Source: Pisaster brevispinus
Taxonomy: Eukaryota > Echinodermata > Asteroidea > Forcipulatida > Asteriidae
DNA: 64,000 nucleotides
Direction of reading: 5' to 3'
NCBI GenBank assembly: GCA_023634235.1
Contig: JAMKCF010000016.1
Location: 3,874,501 to 3,938,500 of the forward strand
Position 1 is the stretch's first letter, and every line of letters begins with the position of its first letter. Both the position numbers and the translations under genes were made by a program. This document shows, piece after piece, positions 53,992 to 64,000 of the stretch. Under the pieces are notes generated by a model, which was not told where the DNA came from, ran no database searches, and worked only from the letters and a program-made list of their open reading frames with translations.

Positions 53992-54564
53992 ACGATTATG
54001 ACGTTTTGACAATTTCAAACTTGCTTGTGGTGTAATGCTGTTTTTAAGAGATACAACCTTTTTGCGTTGACACAACGTTTCATTTTTCTCTCTCATTTAA
54101 TAATGAGCAACACTCAATTACAAGTTTGTATTAGTTGTAAAATAAAACGTGCGAACCAAAATGGAGGGCACAAAGTTATCTGAAATGATGCATTGCTGTT
54201 GCTGTTGTTTGTTTGTTTTGTTTTTTTCTCTCAGTGTTGGAGCAAACGAGTTGCGCAGTTAGAATCGTACTCACACCAACATCGTGCATAACATTATCCC
54301 CCTTCTTGTACCACCCCCTCCATAGCGACTGCTTTTCCAATATATGATCTAACCGTTTTTGTGGTCATTCTATCGTGGTCTACTGTCATGACTTGCTTTT
54401 GTATGTTTGATTTCACTCATCCCTTCATAAACATCTTGTCAGCTTGCGAATAATTCGTTAATTTGTGTAATAACTTGGTCCATTAACAGCGGCCAGCCAC
54501 CAACCCGGTCATTACCACGCAGGGAAGACCGGCTCCCATTATTTTTTCTTTCGAAATAATTTGG

Positions 54565-54660
54565 GTTTAACAAAGACAAATTTACTAGAGCAGGATTTGA
54601 ACCAGCAACCTCCTTTTTAATGTGCCGGTTCAAAATTGCTCTAATCAATTTTCATTGTTC
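54565..54660 (-). mobile_element. tRNA-derived SINE fragment, GGGCTAGATAGC family
   Basis: On the minus strand: GGTTGCTGGTTCAAATCCTG (B box) followed by AAATTTGTCTTTGTTAAACC, the same head-to-tail junction as at 62,470-62,512. Confidence 0.7.
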
Positions 54661-54879
54661 AACCCAAATCATAAAAAAGTCGGTTTCCTTTGTGGCTCGT
54701 CAGTTGATAAATTAATAAATAGATAAATAACAAGTTATTTTATGTAAAACATACATACCTGTAAAGCCGAAGCACTCAGTACATTCAGTACTCAGATAAT
54801 ATAAATAAAGAAATTAATTTTATAAATAAATTAGTTACAAGAACTACAAGTGTTAAAATGCGTATACATACATGTATGT

Positions 54880-55165
54880 CTTTAAAAGCGTTTTTGAGAT
54901 ATGGCCGGAAAATCTAGAGCGAATAATGTCGAAGCAGGAAGAATAATCCATATGATTACACAATCAGATAAACGTTTCTGACAATAGCGTTTCTCAGATT
55001 CAAATTTTGGGGAATAAAAACTGATATTTTTTTCCATAACCACAATATTTCGAATTGAAATGTTTCTCAAAATTATTTATACTGTAGAAAGCTTCTGTGG
55101 GGTACTTCTAACAAAGTATAATATTTAGAGTGATAACCAAGCGTAAATAACTTCCCTTTAATGCT
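54880..55165 (-). mobile_element. T2/Kolobok-like element, reverse copy
   Basis: TTTTGAGATATGGCCGGAAA, AACGTTTCTGACAATAGCGT, TTCTCAGATTCAAATTTTGG, ending TAACTTCCCTTTAA. This is the reverse of 53,632-53,991 with decay at the left edge. Confidence 0.7.
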
Positions 55166-55737
55166 ACCGCATGTTAATGATATTTTTTATTGTCAAGTGC
55201 TGCAGATTTAGTAACCTGCCAAGGTCGCATCTTCAGCAAGTAGGTCAAGGTTTATTTTGATGTTTGCTGGTTTCAGCTTGTTTTCACCATCACTTTCACA
55301 CATTAATGATTGATTTGCGTTAATAAAATGATAAAACCCATTAATGGTCTTTTCGAAACTATAGGTTTGGCTCTGCTTTAAGCTTCGTCAGCATTTTTGG
55401 TATGAGGGATACACATTGCAGACGGAGCCTCCTGATAAGCGTTTTCGCGTTTCGAAAAGGCTTAAATATTTCAAAGATCATCCATTTGAAACTACAGGGG
55501 TGCTGTCTGTGTTTGTGTGTGGACTTTGAGTTTACTCCGAAGAATTTGATTGCAGAAACTAACGCGGGAGTGATAGGGCTTAATTGCCACGTACGAAAAG
55601 TTACACATTTCGGCCTATTATAAGAATAATCATTGTTTTCTACTGAAATTTAACATTGTTTTATTTGTGCAATTTTGAAGGTAATGGTTTAGCCCATCTG
55701 TGATGTGCTTTTTATATGGGTTCTTTTATAAATTCAC

Positions 55738-56073
55738 ATGTTAGTGACGACCATAAGTTTTATGTGTGGCATCATTTCTTGCTATGCTATGGCAATCTCA
55801 GGCCGTACCCTCCTGCGCTTTGCAGCGGTCTGCTCAATGCTAGTTCCATTGTGGTCTGTTGCCGTGAAGTCCGCACGTAGCGGTGCACTGAATGAGACAG
55901 GCACCGTGCAAAGCTCCGTTTGCACCCTCTACATCGGAGGGTTCTTTGCCTTCCGGAGCAGCTCAACACTCAAGTTTCAACCAGTAGTGGCACAGACGGC
56001 CTTAGATCATATCAATAGTTTACCGGGAATTCTGGATGGATATCGTCTTGAGATGAGGTGGAACTGGACAGGG
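55738..56073 (+). CDS. GABA-B-like class C receptor, first coding exon only (partial)
   Basis: 112 codons from ATG to a donor (ACAGGG followed by GTAAGA), phase 0. Residues 1-45 are hydrophobic in two stretches, fitting a signal peptide; a later in-frame Met could be the true start. From about residue 60 the sequence matches the beginning of the ligand-binding (ANF receptor / Venus flytrap) domain of metabotropic GABA-B receptors: TLYIGGFFAF, then QTALDHINSLPGILDGYRLE and MRWNWTG. NWT is a potential N-glycosylation site. The domain would continue in exons beyond the window, so the protein is incomplete here. The exact receptor subtype (GABBR1-like, GABBR2-like or an invertebrate-specific paralogue) cannot be told from one exon. 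Confidence 0.75.
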
Positions 56074-56104
56074 GTAAGACATTTTTATTAGCCTAACTTA
56101 TTTT

Positions 56105-57070
56105 GTTAGGTGTTCGGGCAATCCGCCCGGAACACCTCTTGTTTTTGTTCGTTTTTAATTTTTTCTTATTGATACTTCTTCTTCTTCTTCTCAGCGTCTC
56201 TTGTCCACTAACAAAAGCACCCTTCCCAAGTCCAGTGCCAAGTTCATATGAACTTAAAACTTTACAGTTAGATATTCATTAAGAGAAGACACCGCTTTAG
56301 TGATGTCATGATGACGTCATCAGGTGTCGAGTTACATTAAATCAAAGTTTAATATTTGAAAAAATCACACAATGGATTTTCACAATCTATACACCATCGA
56401 ATAGGCCTGTAATTCATATCTCAATAAGTATTTTATCATTTTATCACTATTTTTACATCAGATTGTAGGTCTGTGATCCAGCTCAAACTTTTGCGCAGAC
56501 ATGATACCAATTTGATTAACATTTCTGGTCGAAATCGGGCGTTAAAAGCTACCTATGTATCGACCCGCATTTACTGTGTGTAATGCAAAAAGCACTGTGG
56601 CTGGCTGTTCCGCTCCATTGATCAGACGGTTCATTGATCAGAATGTCCAGGATGCCTGATATGAGGCTTTGTTGTTGCTAAATTGTCAGGACATTTGTCT
56701 GCCAACAAATACACACTAGCTTGGTGGTCTGGTGGTAAGACATCTGCTCTTGCAGTGAAAATGTGGTGGGTTCGAATACCACCCGAGTAAAAAAACTTGC
56801 CTGTGTAGTTTTTTTTAATTTTTTTTTAACTCGATCGAAAAAGTACTGAGTATACATTGCGTATAACACATAGGAAAAAGGTTAATGGGGTTATTAAAGT
56901 CTCGATAAAAAAATAAGTTTTGAAATCACATGACGTCATCAGTTTTTAAATTTATCAATGTTTCTTATTTCAAATTTGCAAATCTTTAGAGCCACCATTC
57001 AGTTTACATATATCAATATTTCGTACTAAGACATGTTTACGATAACTCGGACATGCCTACACCGAACACC
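56105..57070. mobile_element. Repeat block bounded by AGGTGTTCGGGC / CCGAACACCT words
   Basis: It begins with the hairpin AGGTGTTCGGGCAATCC / GCCCGGAACACCT and ends near 57,058 with CACCGAACACCTTGTTTTTG. TGACGTCA occurs at about 56,312 and 56,933. The ends recall the 17,404 miniature element and the interior recalls 8,180-9,176. A tRNA-like SINE lies inside at 56,715. Confidence 0.5.
56715..56800 (+). mobile_element. tRNA-like SINE head
   Basis: TTGGTGGTCTGGTGGTAAGA resembles an A-box region and GGTGGGTTCGAATACCACCC a T-stem/B-box region with a perfect five-pair stem. A functional tRNA is unlikely because the acceptor stem does not close, but a covariance-model scan would decide. Confidence 0.55.
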
Positions 57071-57340
57071 TTGTTTTTGTTTCTACAAAAATGCATATCT
57101 AGTTTTTCATCATTTCTCTCTTTGTTCAACCTACTGTTTGTACGTCTTGTTCCTATTGAAGCTCTGTTTGTCCGTCGGGCATCTCAACACAAACCCCGGC
57201 TTGTAGAAGATGCTTCCATACTTATTCAGTTGTTTGCCTTGTAAAAATCATTTGGACTTCTTAATAAATCAATTTATTTTGGTTAAGTGTTGCTCTTAAT
57301 CGTTCATGAAGTATGTAATTCAATGTGAGTTTGAAATGAA

Positions 57341-57356
57341 TTGGGGGGGGGGGGGG
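57341..57356 (+). repeat. Guanine run
   Basis: About 15 consecutive G bases after AATT. Similar C runs are at 59,439-59,450 and 60,367-60,379. Confidence 0.8.
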
Positions 57357-57982
57357 TTAAAAAATGAAGACGAACTGAGATTATTACACCGAGGCTATAT
57401 TCTGACTATTTAGGGTACATTAGGTTGACCCCGCACACGGGCTTCGAGCGTCGCTTACTATGGAAGAGTGAACTGATAACTCCTATATCTGCTTCTGATG
57501 AGGTGGGACTGACCAATGATTTGGCAGGCCCGCGAGAGTGGGGGGTGCTGTGGGAGCTGCAGCACCCCCAACTTTTTGGATGGGGGTGCTGGTTTATACT
57601 AAAGCACCCGGAGGGATAAATAAATACACAACTTAAACACAAAAAAAAAAATTAAATCACAAAACAAAAGTGATATGCAAAAAAAAGACAGTAAGAAATA
57701 CTTTATTAATAGATACAACAAAAAACCACTCAAGCTAAATAATTTCCTCGTTGTTATCATTTAACAACAAGTCAACTGAGAAATGGGGAAATTATTAATG
57801 ATCTACAAAGCAAATATTTTGTTCCTGCTTATACAAAAAATCGCAATAAAAACTACAGGTATAGCCGTTAACGAGAGGCACTTATTGTTGTTCCCTTGGC
57901 ACTTATCACTTCTGAACCTGACATACTCCGTTATTCAATGCCAATATTAACGAAAGGAAGTTGTTGATTGTACGTAAACAAC

Positions 57983-58701
57983 TAAGGCCCGCGCTAAACG
58001 TTGCACTTTTGCCGTATCGAACTCAAATGATTTTCGCACGGCAAAAGTGCAGCAATTAAAACGAATCGGTGACAAACGTCGAAATTAGTAAAATAGTCTG
58101 CCGCACTTAAAATAATTCAAAATGGTGACGCAGAAGTAAATTTCTAAAGAGTCATGTTTCATGATGGCAAATCGAGCTGTGACACTCAGATATTAGTGAC
58201 AACGTCGATCATAAGAATATTGTTCCCCACCTTAAACTTTGTCATTATTACCACCGTTGGTGAGTGGCATTCATCATCTGTTTTCAAGAGTCAAACCAAA
58301 TCGATTAGCTTATTTCTGAAATCTACAGATTATGTTTGTTCCAGTCAGAAGTTGTTTCCCATCCCATCCCGGAATACTCCCAGCTACTGTACTAACAAGA
58401 AGAACGTTTACATTATTAGAAAATACACATACAACATTTTTCAAATACTTTGCGCATGCGTATTCGCAAAGAGCATCGCCCGACTGAGATTTCAATTTGA
58501 TTCGACGCGGCAAGAGCGCGACGTCTGTCACCATGTCGTGCAACTACCGTGTAGCACGGCAGAGCTTGCCGAGCTACACGGCAGTGTCGAACTTAAATCA
58601 AAAGTTTGCGCTAAACGTCGCTCTTTTGGCGAATTTAATTCATCATTTTCTAACTGTTTGAGTTCGACACGGCAAAAGTGCGACGTTAAGCGCAGGCCTA
58701 A
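57983..58701. mobile_element. 719-bp element with about 45-bp inverted repeats, nested in the hAT-like element
   Basis: Left TAAGGCCCGCGCTAAACGTT / GCACTTTTGCCGTATCGAAC; right, reverse complement, TTAGGCCTGCGCTTAACGTC / GCACTTTTGCCGTGTCGAAC. A further inner copy of the arm is at 58,605-58,640. The ORF across it (58,154-58,726) has no transposase features. Confidence 0.8.
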
Positions 58702-58791
58702 GCCTTGGAGATATTTAAAAATTTGAACCAAGTAAAATTAAAATAAAATCAGGAAATTTATAAAAATGAAGAAACCCCGCTCAAAATTATA

Positions 58792-58860
58792 TCGCTTTGA
58801 GCGGCTGGGCGGTCCAGTGGCTACCTTTTAGCCACTGGACAGCCCAGTCGCCCAAAGCAA
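58792..58860. repeat. 30-bp-arm hairpin with 5-base loop
   Basis: Arms TCGCTTTGAGCGGCTGGGCG / GTCCAGTGGCTA and TAGCCACTGGAC / AGCCCAGTCGCCCAAAGCAA pair with three mismatches around CCTTT. Confidence 0.85.
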
Positions 58861-59609
58861 TACACTGTAACATGCGTTGGGAAACTCTCACCAGCTTATG
58901 CTTGTAGAAAAAACGTGACATCAAAATAAAACTAAATAGCCATTAGTACGCTTTGTTCAAGCATAGAGTAAGGATGGTCCTTTCTCTATGGTTCAAGTCA
59001 ATGACAATCATTATTAATTATTAATTTCCCCCTGACTGGTAAAATGTTTACAATAAGGATGCAATTATATAGCTTTAATGTAATTTTTCGTTCATCATCA
59101 TGGTAATGTCAAAAACGTATGACTAAGCAATTGATCAGTGAGCATTTGATGCCAGGGATAAGCCTTCAAAAACTATTGTGTTCATCCTTATAAAAATTAA
59201 TGAGAGGCACTTATTGCTCCCTTGGGTCTTATCACATCTAAACCTGACATATTCCGAAAGGACGATAATTGAACGTAAACAACTAGCATTGGAAATATTT
59301 TTCGATTTGAGCCACGATTCTAGTAATTTACTGCACGAGTCTCGAAAAACTAAATATCTTTTCACCCAACATCACCTCGTGAAAACAAGTCATTTGGGGG
59401 TAGTCATTTTGCAAATTACACTAATAATATTCCTGCCCCCCCCCCCCCCAAAGGAGAGATTTATGTGCCAAATCGTGTCTCTGATGGTACGAAAGAGCAT
59501 TTTAAGAACTTAAGCGGGCCCGGACCATACGCCGTATACGCCAATTGTCTTTGAAAACAAAACCCAGCACCCCTTTGCAAAAATTTATTCTCGCGGGCCT
59601 GTGATTTGG

Positions 59610-60890
59610 ACCATTCTACGGCCTCGCTTTCAATCATTGTCGCTCGGTTATAAAACCTCACCCATTATGGATTATTATTCCAATAAGGTCGCTCGACTTT
59701 ATTGTTTGGAGTTACTGGAAATGATTAGCTTGCAAAATAGCTCTCAGGCCCCTCCCCCATCTTTTAAATCCTGGATCCACCCCCGGGTTTGTGTCTCTGA
59801 ATCGAAATCTATTGCACTTATTATAAGCTAAGAAAATATATTCAAAGCTCAACCCTAGGTTGCAAATAAATATTTACAGTTTTACTCACTAGGGCTCCAT
59901 ATTGCAAATATTGAAGTAAATGTTTCCGTAATTGTTTAAGATTTTGGCCCAAACTATAGTTGATGATTTCTCGTAAAAACCATCCGATAGCTGTTCTTTG
60001 TGCGTAAAACGTGACCCCAGCGTACCAGCAGCGTTTCGCGCGGTGCCTGCAACTAATTGCAACGAGAGCAATTATCTTACAATGGCGATTCTAGTTCTTT
60101 ATTTTGTTTTGTATTGGACTTCAAAGCCAATAAAACGTCCGTTCTGGTTGGCACCTGGCAATGATCGGTGACCCGACCAGCTGTTCGTTTTTTTAACCAC
60201 GTTTACACCGGCGTAAAGAGAGAAAAAAAGAGGAAAATGCGTGTTTGTATAACCAAAATGTAGTGAACGATCGCAATCAGGATCGCTCCACTGTCATAAA
60301 ATGCCATTAGAGGATGCTTGCCCCCTGCAGCGTCCCCCTCGCAAAATAAAAGCATGAGCCCACTGCCCCCCCCCCCCCCGTGCCTCCCCCTACCGGAAAA
60401 GTCCTGGCTACGCCGCTGCACGTTTAGTGCACACGACCAGTCCTTTACAGTTACACTACAGGCTCCGGTTTCAACCTCGTCCACAACCGAACGAATTAAA
60501 CTCCATCAATTAAGTTAAACACACGCGAAAACATTATCCAATCAACAAATTGATCTGTTTCAAACAAAGTGTACAGATGTCGATATTCGTTCCGAAGATT
60601 CTTGGAGATTCGATTGATCGCGATCCAAAGCGAAGCTAAGTTTCAACCAAGAAATAGGGGAGTAGAATTCAATGATGGGATAGCAGTTACTTTAAAGTGA
60701 ATTGTTGACACTCAGTACAACTTGTCTGCGGAAAAGAAAGCAGCTACAATTTAATCTCCTCAGACATTGCCCCTCTTATCAGACCCACGTTACGATGTAA
60801 AAAAACAAAACAGATTTTACGCGTTTTCCATAGGTTAAGTGGGGGCGAGGGGAGGGGTGGGTGTGTGTAAGTAAGCCGGCTCGTGCCATC
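59610..60890. other. Probable receptor intron 1: nothing supported
   Basis: Mixed sequence with short C-rich tracts and scattered CpG. No exon, tRNA or convincing repeat. Confidence 0.35.
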
Positions 60891-60892
60891 GC

Positions 60893-61000
60893 TGTTATTT
60901 TCAAAAACAGTTGTTGTTATTTTCAAAAGCAGTTACTTTAATTTTCAAAAGCAGTTATTTTTATTTACAAAAGCATTTTTTTTTTCAGAACAGTTATCAT
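60893..61000 (+). repeat. About 24-bp tandem repeat, four to five units
   Basis: GTTATTTTCAAAAGCAGTTA and close variants repeat (TATTTTCAAAAACAGTTG, TAATTTTCAAAAGCAG, TTATTTACAAAAGCA), decaying to the right. Confidence 0.8.
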
Positions 61001-61004
61001 TTTC

Positions 61005-61990
61005 TTTAGAGTGGCTCAAGTGGTCATTTAGAAGCTTCTCACAGTCACTCAGTTTCACAAATCGTCGTTCGAAGAAAACCTTTCAATCTAACAAATCCAC
61101 TCGAACAGCGTTCAATAATTCGCAGCAGCTTATCGTAGAATCTCCAGTTACGCATACTCTACTAAATTGAATGCCATGTTTTTAGCTTTACTAAAAGGAA
61201 CGGCTTACATATTTTCAAGTGATTTCAATTGCAGAGGGAAATCGCTTTATTACGAATGCATGGAAATAAAAATGGGCTGCTTATTTTGCTGCAAATGACA
61301 TGTAAAACCTCACTTTTAGAAATCCCTTGAGATGTCTGCTTGGCCTTGTAATATTAAAATCATGGAAATTTCAATCAAACTTTATGGTCAACCCCCTAAG
61401 CCCTCTATTATTTGTAAAGTCGCAAGTGGCTTCCCCGTATAAGTTTATCTTTGTGGCGCTCAAGGCTGAGAATGAACGAAGCTGGGCTGTTTTTTTTTTA
61501 ATACAACACGACAAACCCCCTCTGCATTGGCAGTAATCTTGCTTACTGAGCTGACCTAATATAAAAAGGTTTTTGTTTTTCCACAATCGACATTAACTTA
61601 CTTGTCTGCTCACAATTTCTTAGAAAAAAGCAAGAAAAGGGGGTGTTTCATTCTTATTCATAGACTATATCGAGGCAGTTGTTTGGTGGGATGTGGATTT
61701 TCGCAAATAGGGCCTACACCTAATAAATTCATGTTTGTAATATTTGTTATATCAACCTAATATTTCGTTTATATCTTCCTTGGGGTTTTTATGCTCACAA
61801 AGCTATAAATATTCTGTGTAAAATTTTAGTTGAAAGTTTAAATTTTGACCGTTGTGTTTATTTGCTGTCAATGATTTCTTTATTCAGTTTCGTTTTTATA
61901 TAAAAAAATGTTTTGATAGTTTATAATTAAATTATTAATGAATGAATGAATAAATGAATTAAAAAATTTTATTATTTGTTTATGTTATTA
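61005..61990. other. Probable receptor intron 1: nothing supported
   Basis: AT-rich; an AATG/AATA-type short repeat is at 61,925-61,965. No exon recognised. Confidence 0.35.
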
Positions 61991-61994
61991 TTAT

Positions 61995-62300
61995 TTGGGG
62001 GTAGTGGTGGGGGTGGCATGGGTAACAAGTGTGTAAAGCGCTCGCCTCTCACTACTGTGGTCCAGGTTCGATTCCCGGCTAAGCCATAATGTGAGTAGAG
62101 CGTTGGTTCTCTCCTATGCCACGAGGGTTTTCCCCCGTGCCCTCTTTCTTTGCTCTCTCCAAAAAATCAGCACTTTCGATCTTTTGCTCCGTGGCCATAA
62201 TGAGGCTGGCTGCCTAAAAAGACACCCTGCTTGCCTGGGGTTTGAACTTGTTGTAGCCACATCCTTCGCAATTCAGCTTCTCAGTTGCTAGTAAGGAAGA
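61995..62300 (+). mobile_element. tRNA-derived SINE with intact B box
   Basis: GGTGGCATGGGTAACAAGTG, AAGCGCTCGCCTCTCACTAC and CCAGGTTCGATTCCCGGCTA: the last carries a perfect GGTTCGATTCC B box within a closed T stem. The body continues with ACGAGGGTTTTCCCCCGTG and CCATAATGAGGCTGGCTGCC. The long non-tRNA body argues for a SINE. Confidence 0.75.
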
Positions 62301-62424
62301 TTAGTCTCCAAAATTATTACTAAACTACGATTATACACTCTAATTACTAATTTTAAATTCAACAATTTAAAGGGTGCATTGGGTGACAGCTTTTGTAAAG
62401 TTAAATTCAGCAGAGTTACAACAT

Positions 62425-62515
62425 AGGGCTAGATAGCTCATTATTTCGGTACGTTAATCCGGAGACCATTGGTTCAAGTCCCGCTCCAGTCAATTTGTCT
62501 TTGTTTAAACCCATT
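62425..62515 (+). mobile_element. tRNA-derived SINE fragment, GGGCTAGATAGC family
   Basis: AGGGCTAGATAGCTCATTAT, GTTAATCCGGAGACCATTGG, TTCAAGTCCCGCTCCAGTCA, then ATTTGTCTTTGTTTAAACCC. The same family as 10,500 and 54,565 (reverse). Confidence 0.75.
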
Positions 62516-62699
62516 ATTAAAAATTTACCCACTCAGTTTCCCTTGTGGTTTTTTACTTGATCATTATGGTGTGTTCGATGTAACTTTGACGATGCAATTT
62601 TATATGTTCCTATTAGTAAATCTAGAGTGGTCACTGACTGCACCCTTGTGTGAAGTCACTACGATAGTTTTAAGAGTGTAATAGCTTATTGTTATATAA

Positions 62700-64000
62700 T
62701 AAAAGTATATAATGTCTTCATCTGTGAATAACGTGAATAAATCACAGGCAAAGTATTCCTTTGAAACCGTTCGATTGTTTAAAGCCTAGACAAATGTAGA
62801 GATATACGATAAAACCAACCTGTAAAATTGTCAATAAAAAATGTGTGAGAGTGTTGTTTTTGAGACATTGCCAAAAATCTGGAACGGTAGGCCTATGTCC
62901 ACACAGGAAAAAATAGTAAGTTCGTAATTGAAATACTCCATCTCAAAAGAGTGTCTCAGATATAAAATATTTTTGTATCCTTTTCTCTAATACCACATTC
63001 CTTGTAGAAGGGAATTGATTCTCAAAATTGTATACACTATCAACAGCTGCAGTGTGTGCTTCTTACCATAAGTTTTCTTTTATGGTAAAGCATTATTTGG
63101 AGTAATTACCCAAGGTATTGCCCACGATTCCATTTAGCTTTAGCTTCAACGCATTGCTCTCTTTTTGGAAAAATAAATAAATATAAATAAGGTATGGGCT
63201 TTAACCTCTTACTTCCCCCGCATTAATTTTTACAGCCCATTTTATAAATTACCTTTCATATATAGAAATACAACAGAAATACATAAAGAAAATGTAGAAA
63301 AGACAGTGCATGTTATTTTGAGACTAGCTCTATCAATTTGTTCTCATTTTAGCTTGTTTACTGTTTACGAATTTTTACAAATTATACATTTGCTGCACCA
63401 TTTTGGTAAAACCTGCTCCAAAAAGTAGGGAAGGAGGGGGAATAATCTGCTCAACACTGGAATTTACGCCCTAAACGGCTAAGCATGGACGATGTACCTT
63501 TAAAGTTGAATTGCTGGTATTATCTACGAAGATTTGCAGGAAGCACAGACATCGTTTTAGACAATATTGCCAGGTTTTCATTGCCAAAACCATTTCAAGA
63601 AGCAGGCGTAGCTTGCTTCGTACTTGATACTTATGCCTCCTTTGAAGTGTTTTTTTTTCATTATCCCTTTGTTCCATTTCACAGTAGAATACCTTTTAAC
63701 GGTTTGAAACGGGAAAGGTTTTTGTGGAGATGTTCTTTGTTCCTTCTATGTGACCAAATTCATGACAAAAGGAGGATTTTTTGCTCTGTCTTTACTTTGA
63801 TTATTTTTATTTTTGAACGACGAGAAACAAATCTTCACCGAGTCGTGCTCTTCTTTTGTTCTTTTTTCGTATTTTATTTAATAATAAAGCAGTTAATCCC
63901 TACGCCTTCCCGCCAAACCCTCTGCCGTTTCGCCAGAGCTAAAAAAGACCCAGTCTGCTGACAGACCTTGCTCTAATTAAGTCTGTGGTCGTGATTCTCA
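62700..64000. other. Probable receptor intron 1, end of window: nothing supported
   Basis: A 158-codon open frame at 63,485-63,961 has a low-complexity, Phe/Ile-rich second half and no recognised domain, so I do not call a gene. Confidence 0.35.

Larger units (their letters stand above)
57525..59601. mobile_element. 2.08-kb hAT-like transposon with perfect 8-bp target duplication
   Basis: Left CAGGCCCGCGAGA; right, reverse complement, CAGGCCCGCGAGA. TGATTTGG occurs on both sides (57,517-57,524 and 59,602-59,609). GGGGTGCTG follows both ends. No transposase ORF is recognisable. Two internal segments of about 100 bases (57,875-57,985 and 59,195-59,288) are direct relatives. A second inverted-repeat element is nested at 57,983-58,701 and a hairpin lies at 58,792-58,860. 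Confidence 0.85.

Noticed and set aside
56715..56800. Possible tRNA gene
   Set aside because: The T stem is good but I could not pair an acceptor stem, and similar heads occur in SINEs here. A tRNA covariance scan would settle it.
58154..58726. 190-codon open frame inside the nested transposon
   Set aside because: It includes the inverted-repeat arm in its coding sequence and shows no transposase motif.
61995..62075. Possible tRNA gene with perfect B box
   Set aside because: It continues into a long SINE-like body and the A-box side is poor.
63485..63961. 158-codon open frame near the window end
   Set aside because: The second half is Phe/Ile-rich low complexity and the first half resembles nothing I know. 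No splice context supports an exon.

Overview
This is nuclear DNA from an animal, most likely a marine invertebrate deuterostome and plausibly an echinoderm such as a sea star. The genes are split by long AT-rich introns with GT-AG junctions. The recognisable products are metazoan (PiT phosphate transporter, TMEM147, NFRKB, a GABA-B-like receptor). The noncoding DNA is packed with tRNA-derived SINEs and short inverted-repeat transposons. There are no operons, ribosome binding sites, CRISPR arrays or rRNA genes. The assignment to echinoderm is inference from repeat style and protein resemblance only.

Layout: (1) 1.6-18.6 kb, plus strand: a complete sodium-phosphate cotransporter of the SLC20/PiT family in ten coding exons, 582 aa. 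(2) 18.6-28.4 kb: intergenic DNA full of miniature transposons, with a thrice-repeated segment of unknown origin and a possible terminal exon on the minus strand. (3) 28.4-33.7 kb, minus strand: complete TMEM147 in six exons, 231 aa. (4) 33.7-34.6 kb: divergent promoter interval shared by TMEM147 and NFRKB. (5) 34.0-52.9 kb, plus strand: NFRKB (INO80 complex subunit) in 18 coding exons, 1464 aa, with one GC-AG intron and an 8-codon upstream ORF. (6) 55.7-56.1 kb, plus strand: first coding exon of a class C (GABA-B-like) receptor whose remaining exons lie beyond the window. Everything from 56.1 to 64 kb is probably its first intron.

The genes do not form a pathway: a plasma-membrane phosphate transporter, an ER translocon-associated membrane protein, a chromatin-remodelling subunit and a neurotransmitter-type receptor. 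I found no new enzymatic or defence system. The most notable content is the mobile-element landscape. It includes two elements with 13-bp CAGGCATG-type inverted repeats and exact 6-bp target duplications. A 2.08-kb hAT-like element has a perfect 8-bp duplication and a nested second element, and a hAT-like miniature element splits a minisatellite. There are also T2/Kolobok-like TTAA elements, several near-perfect palindromes inside a TMEM147 intron, and a roughly 150-bp palindromic family present at least eleven times. All exon coordinates were read by eye from splice consensus, reading-frame continuity and family resemblance; no alignment or RNA evidence was available.
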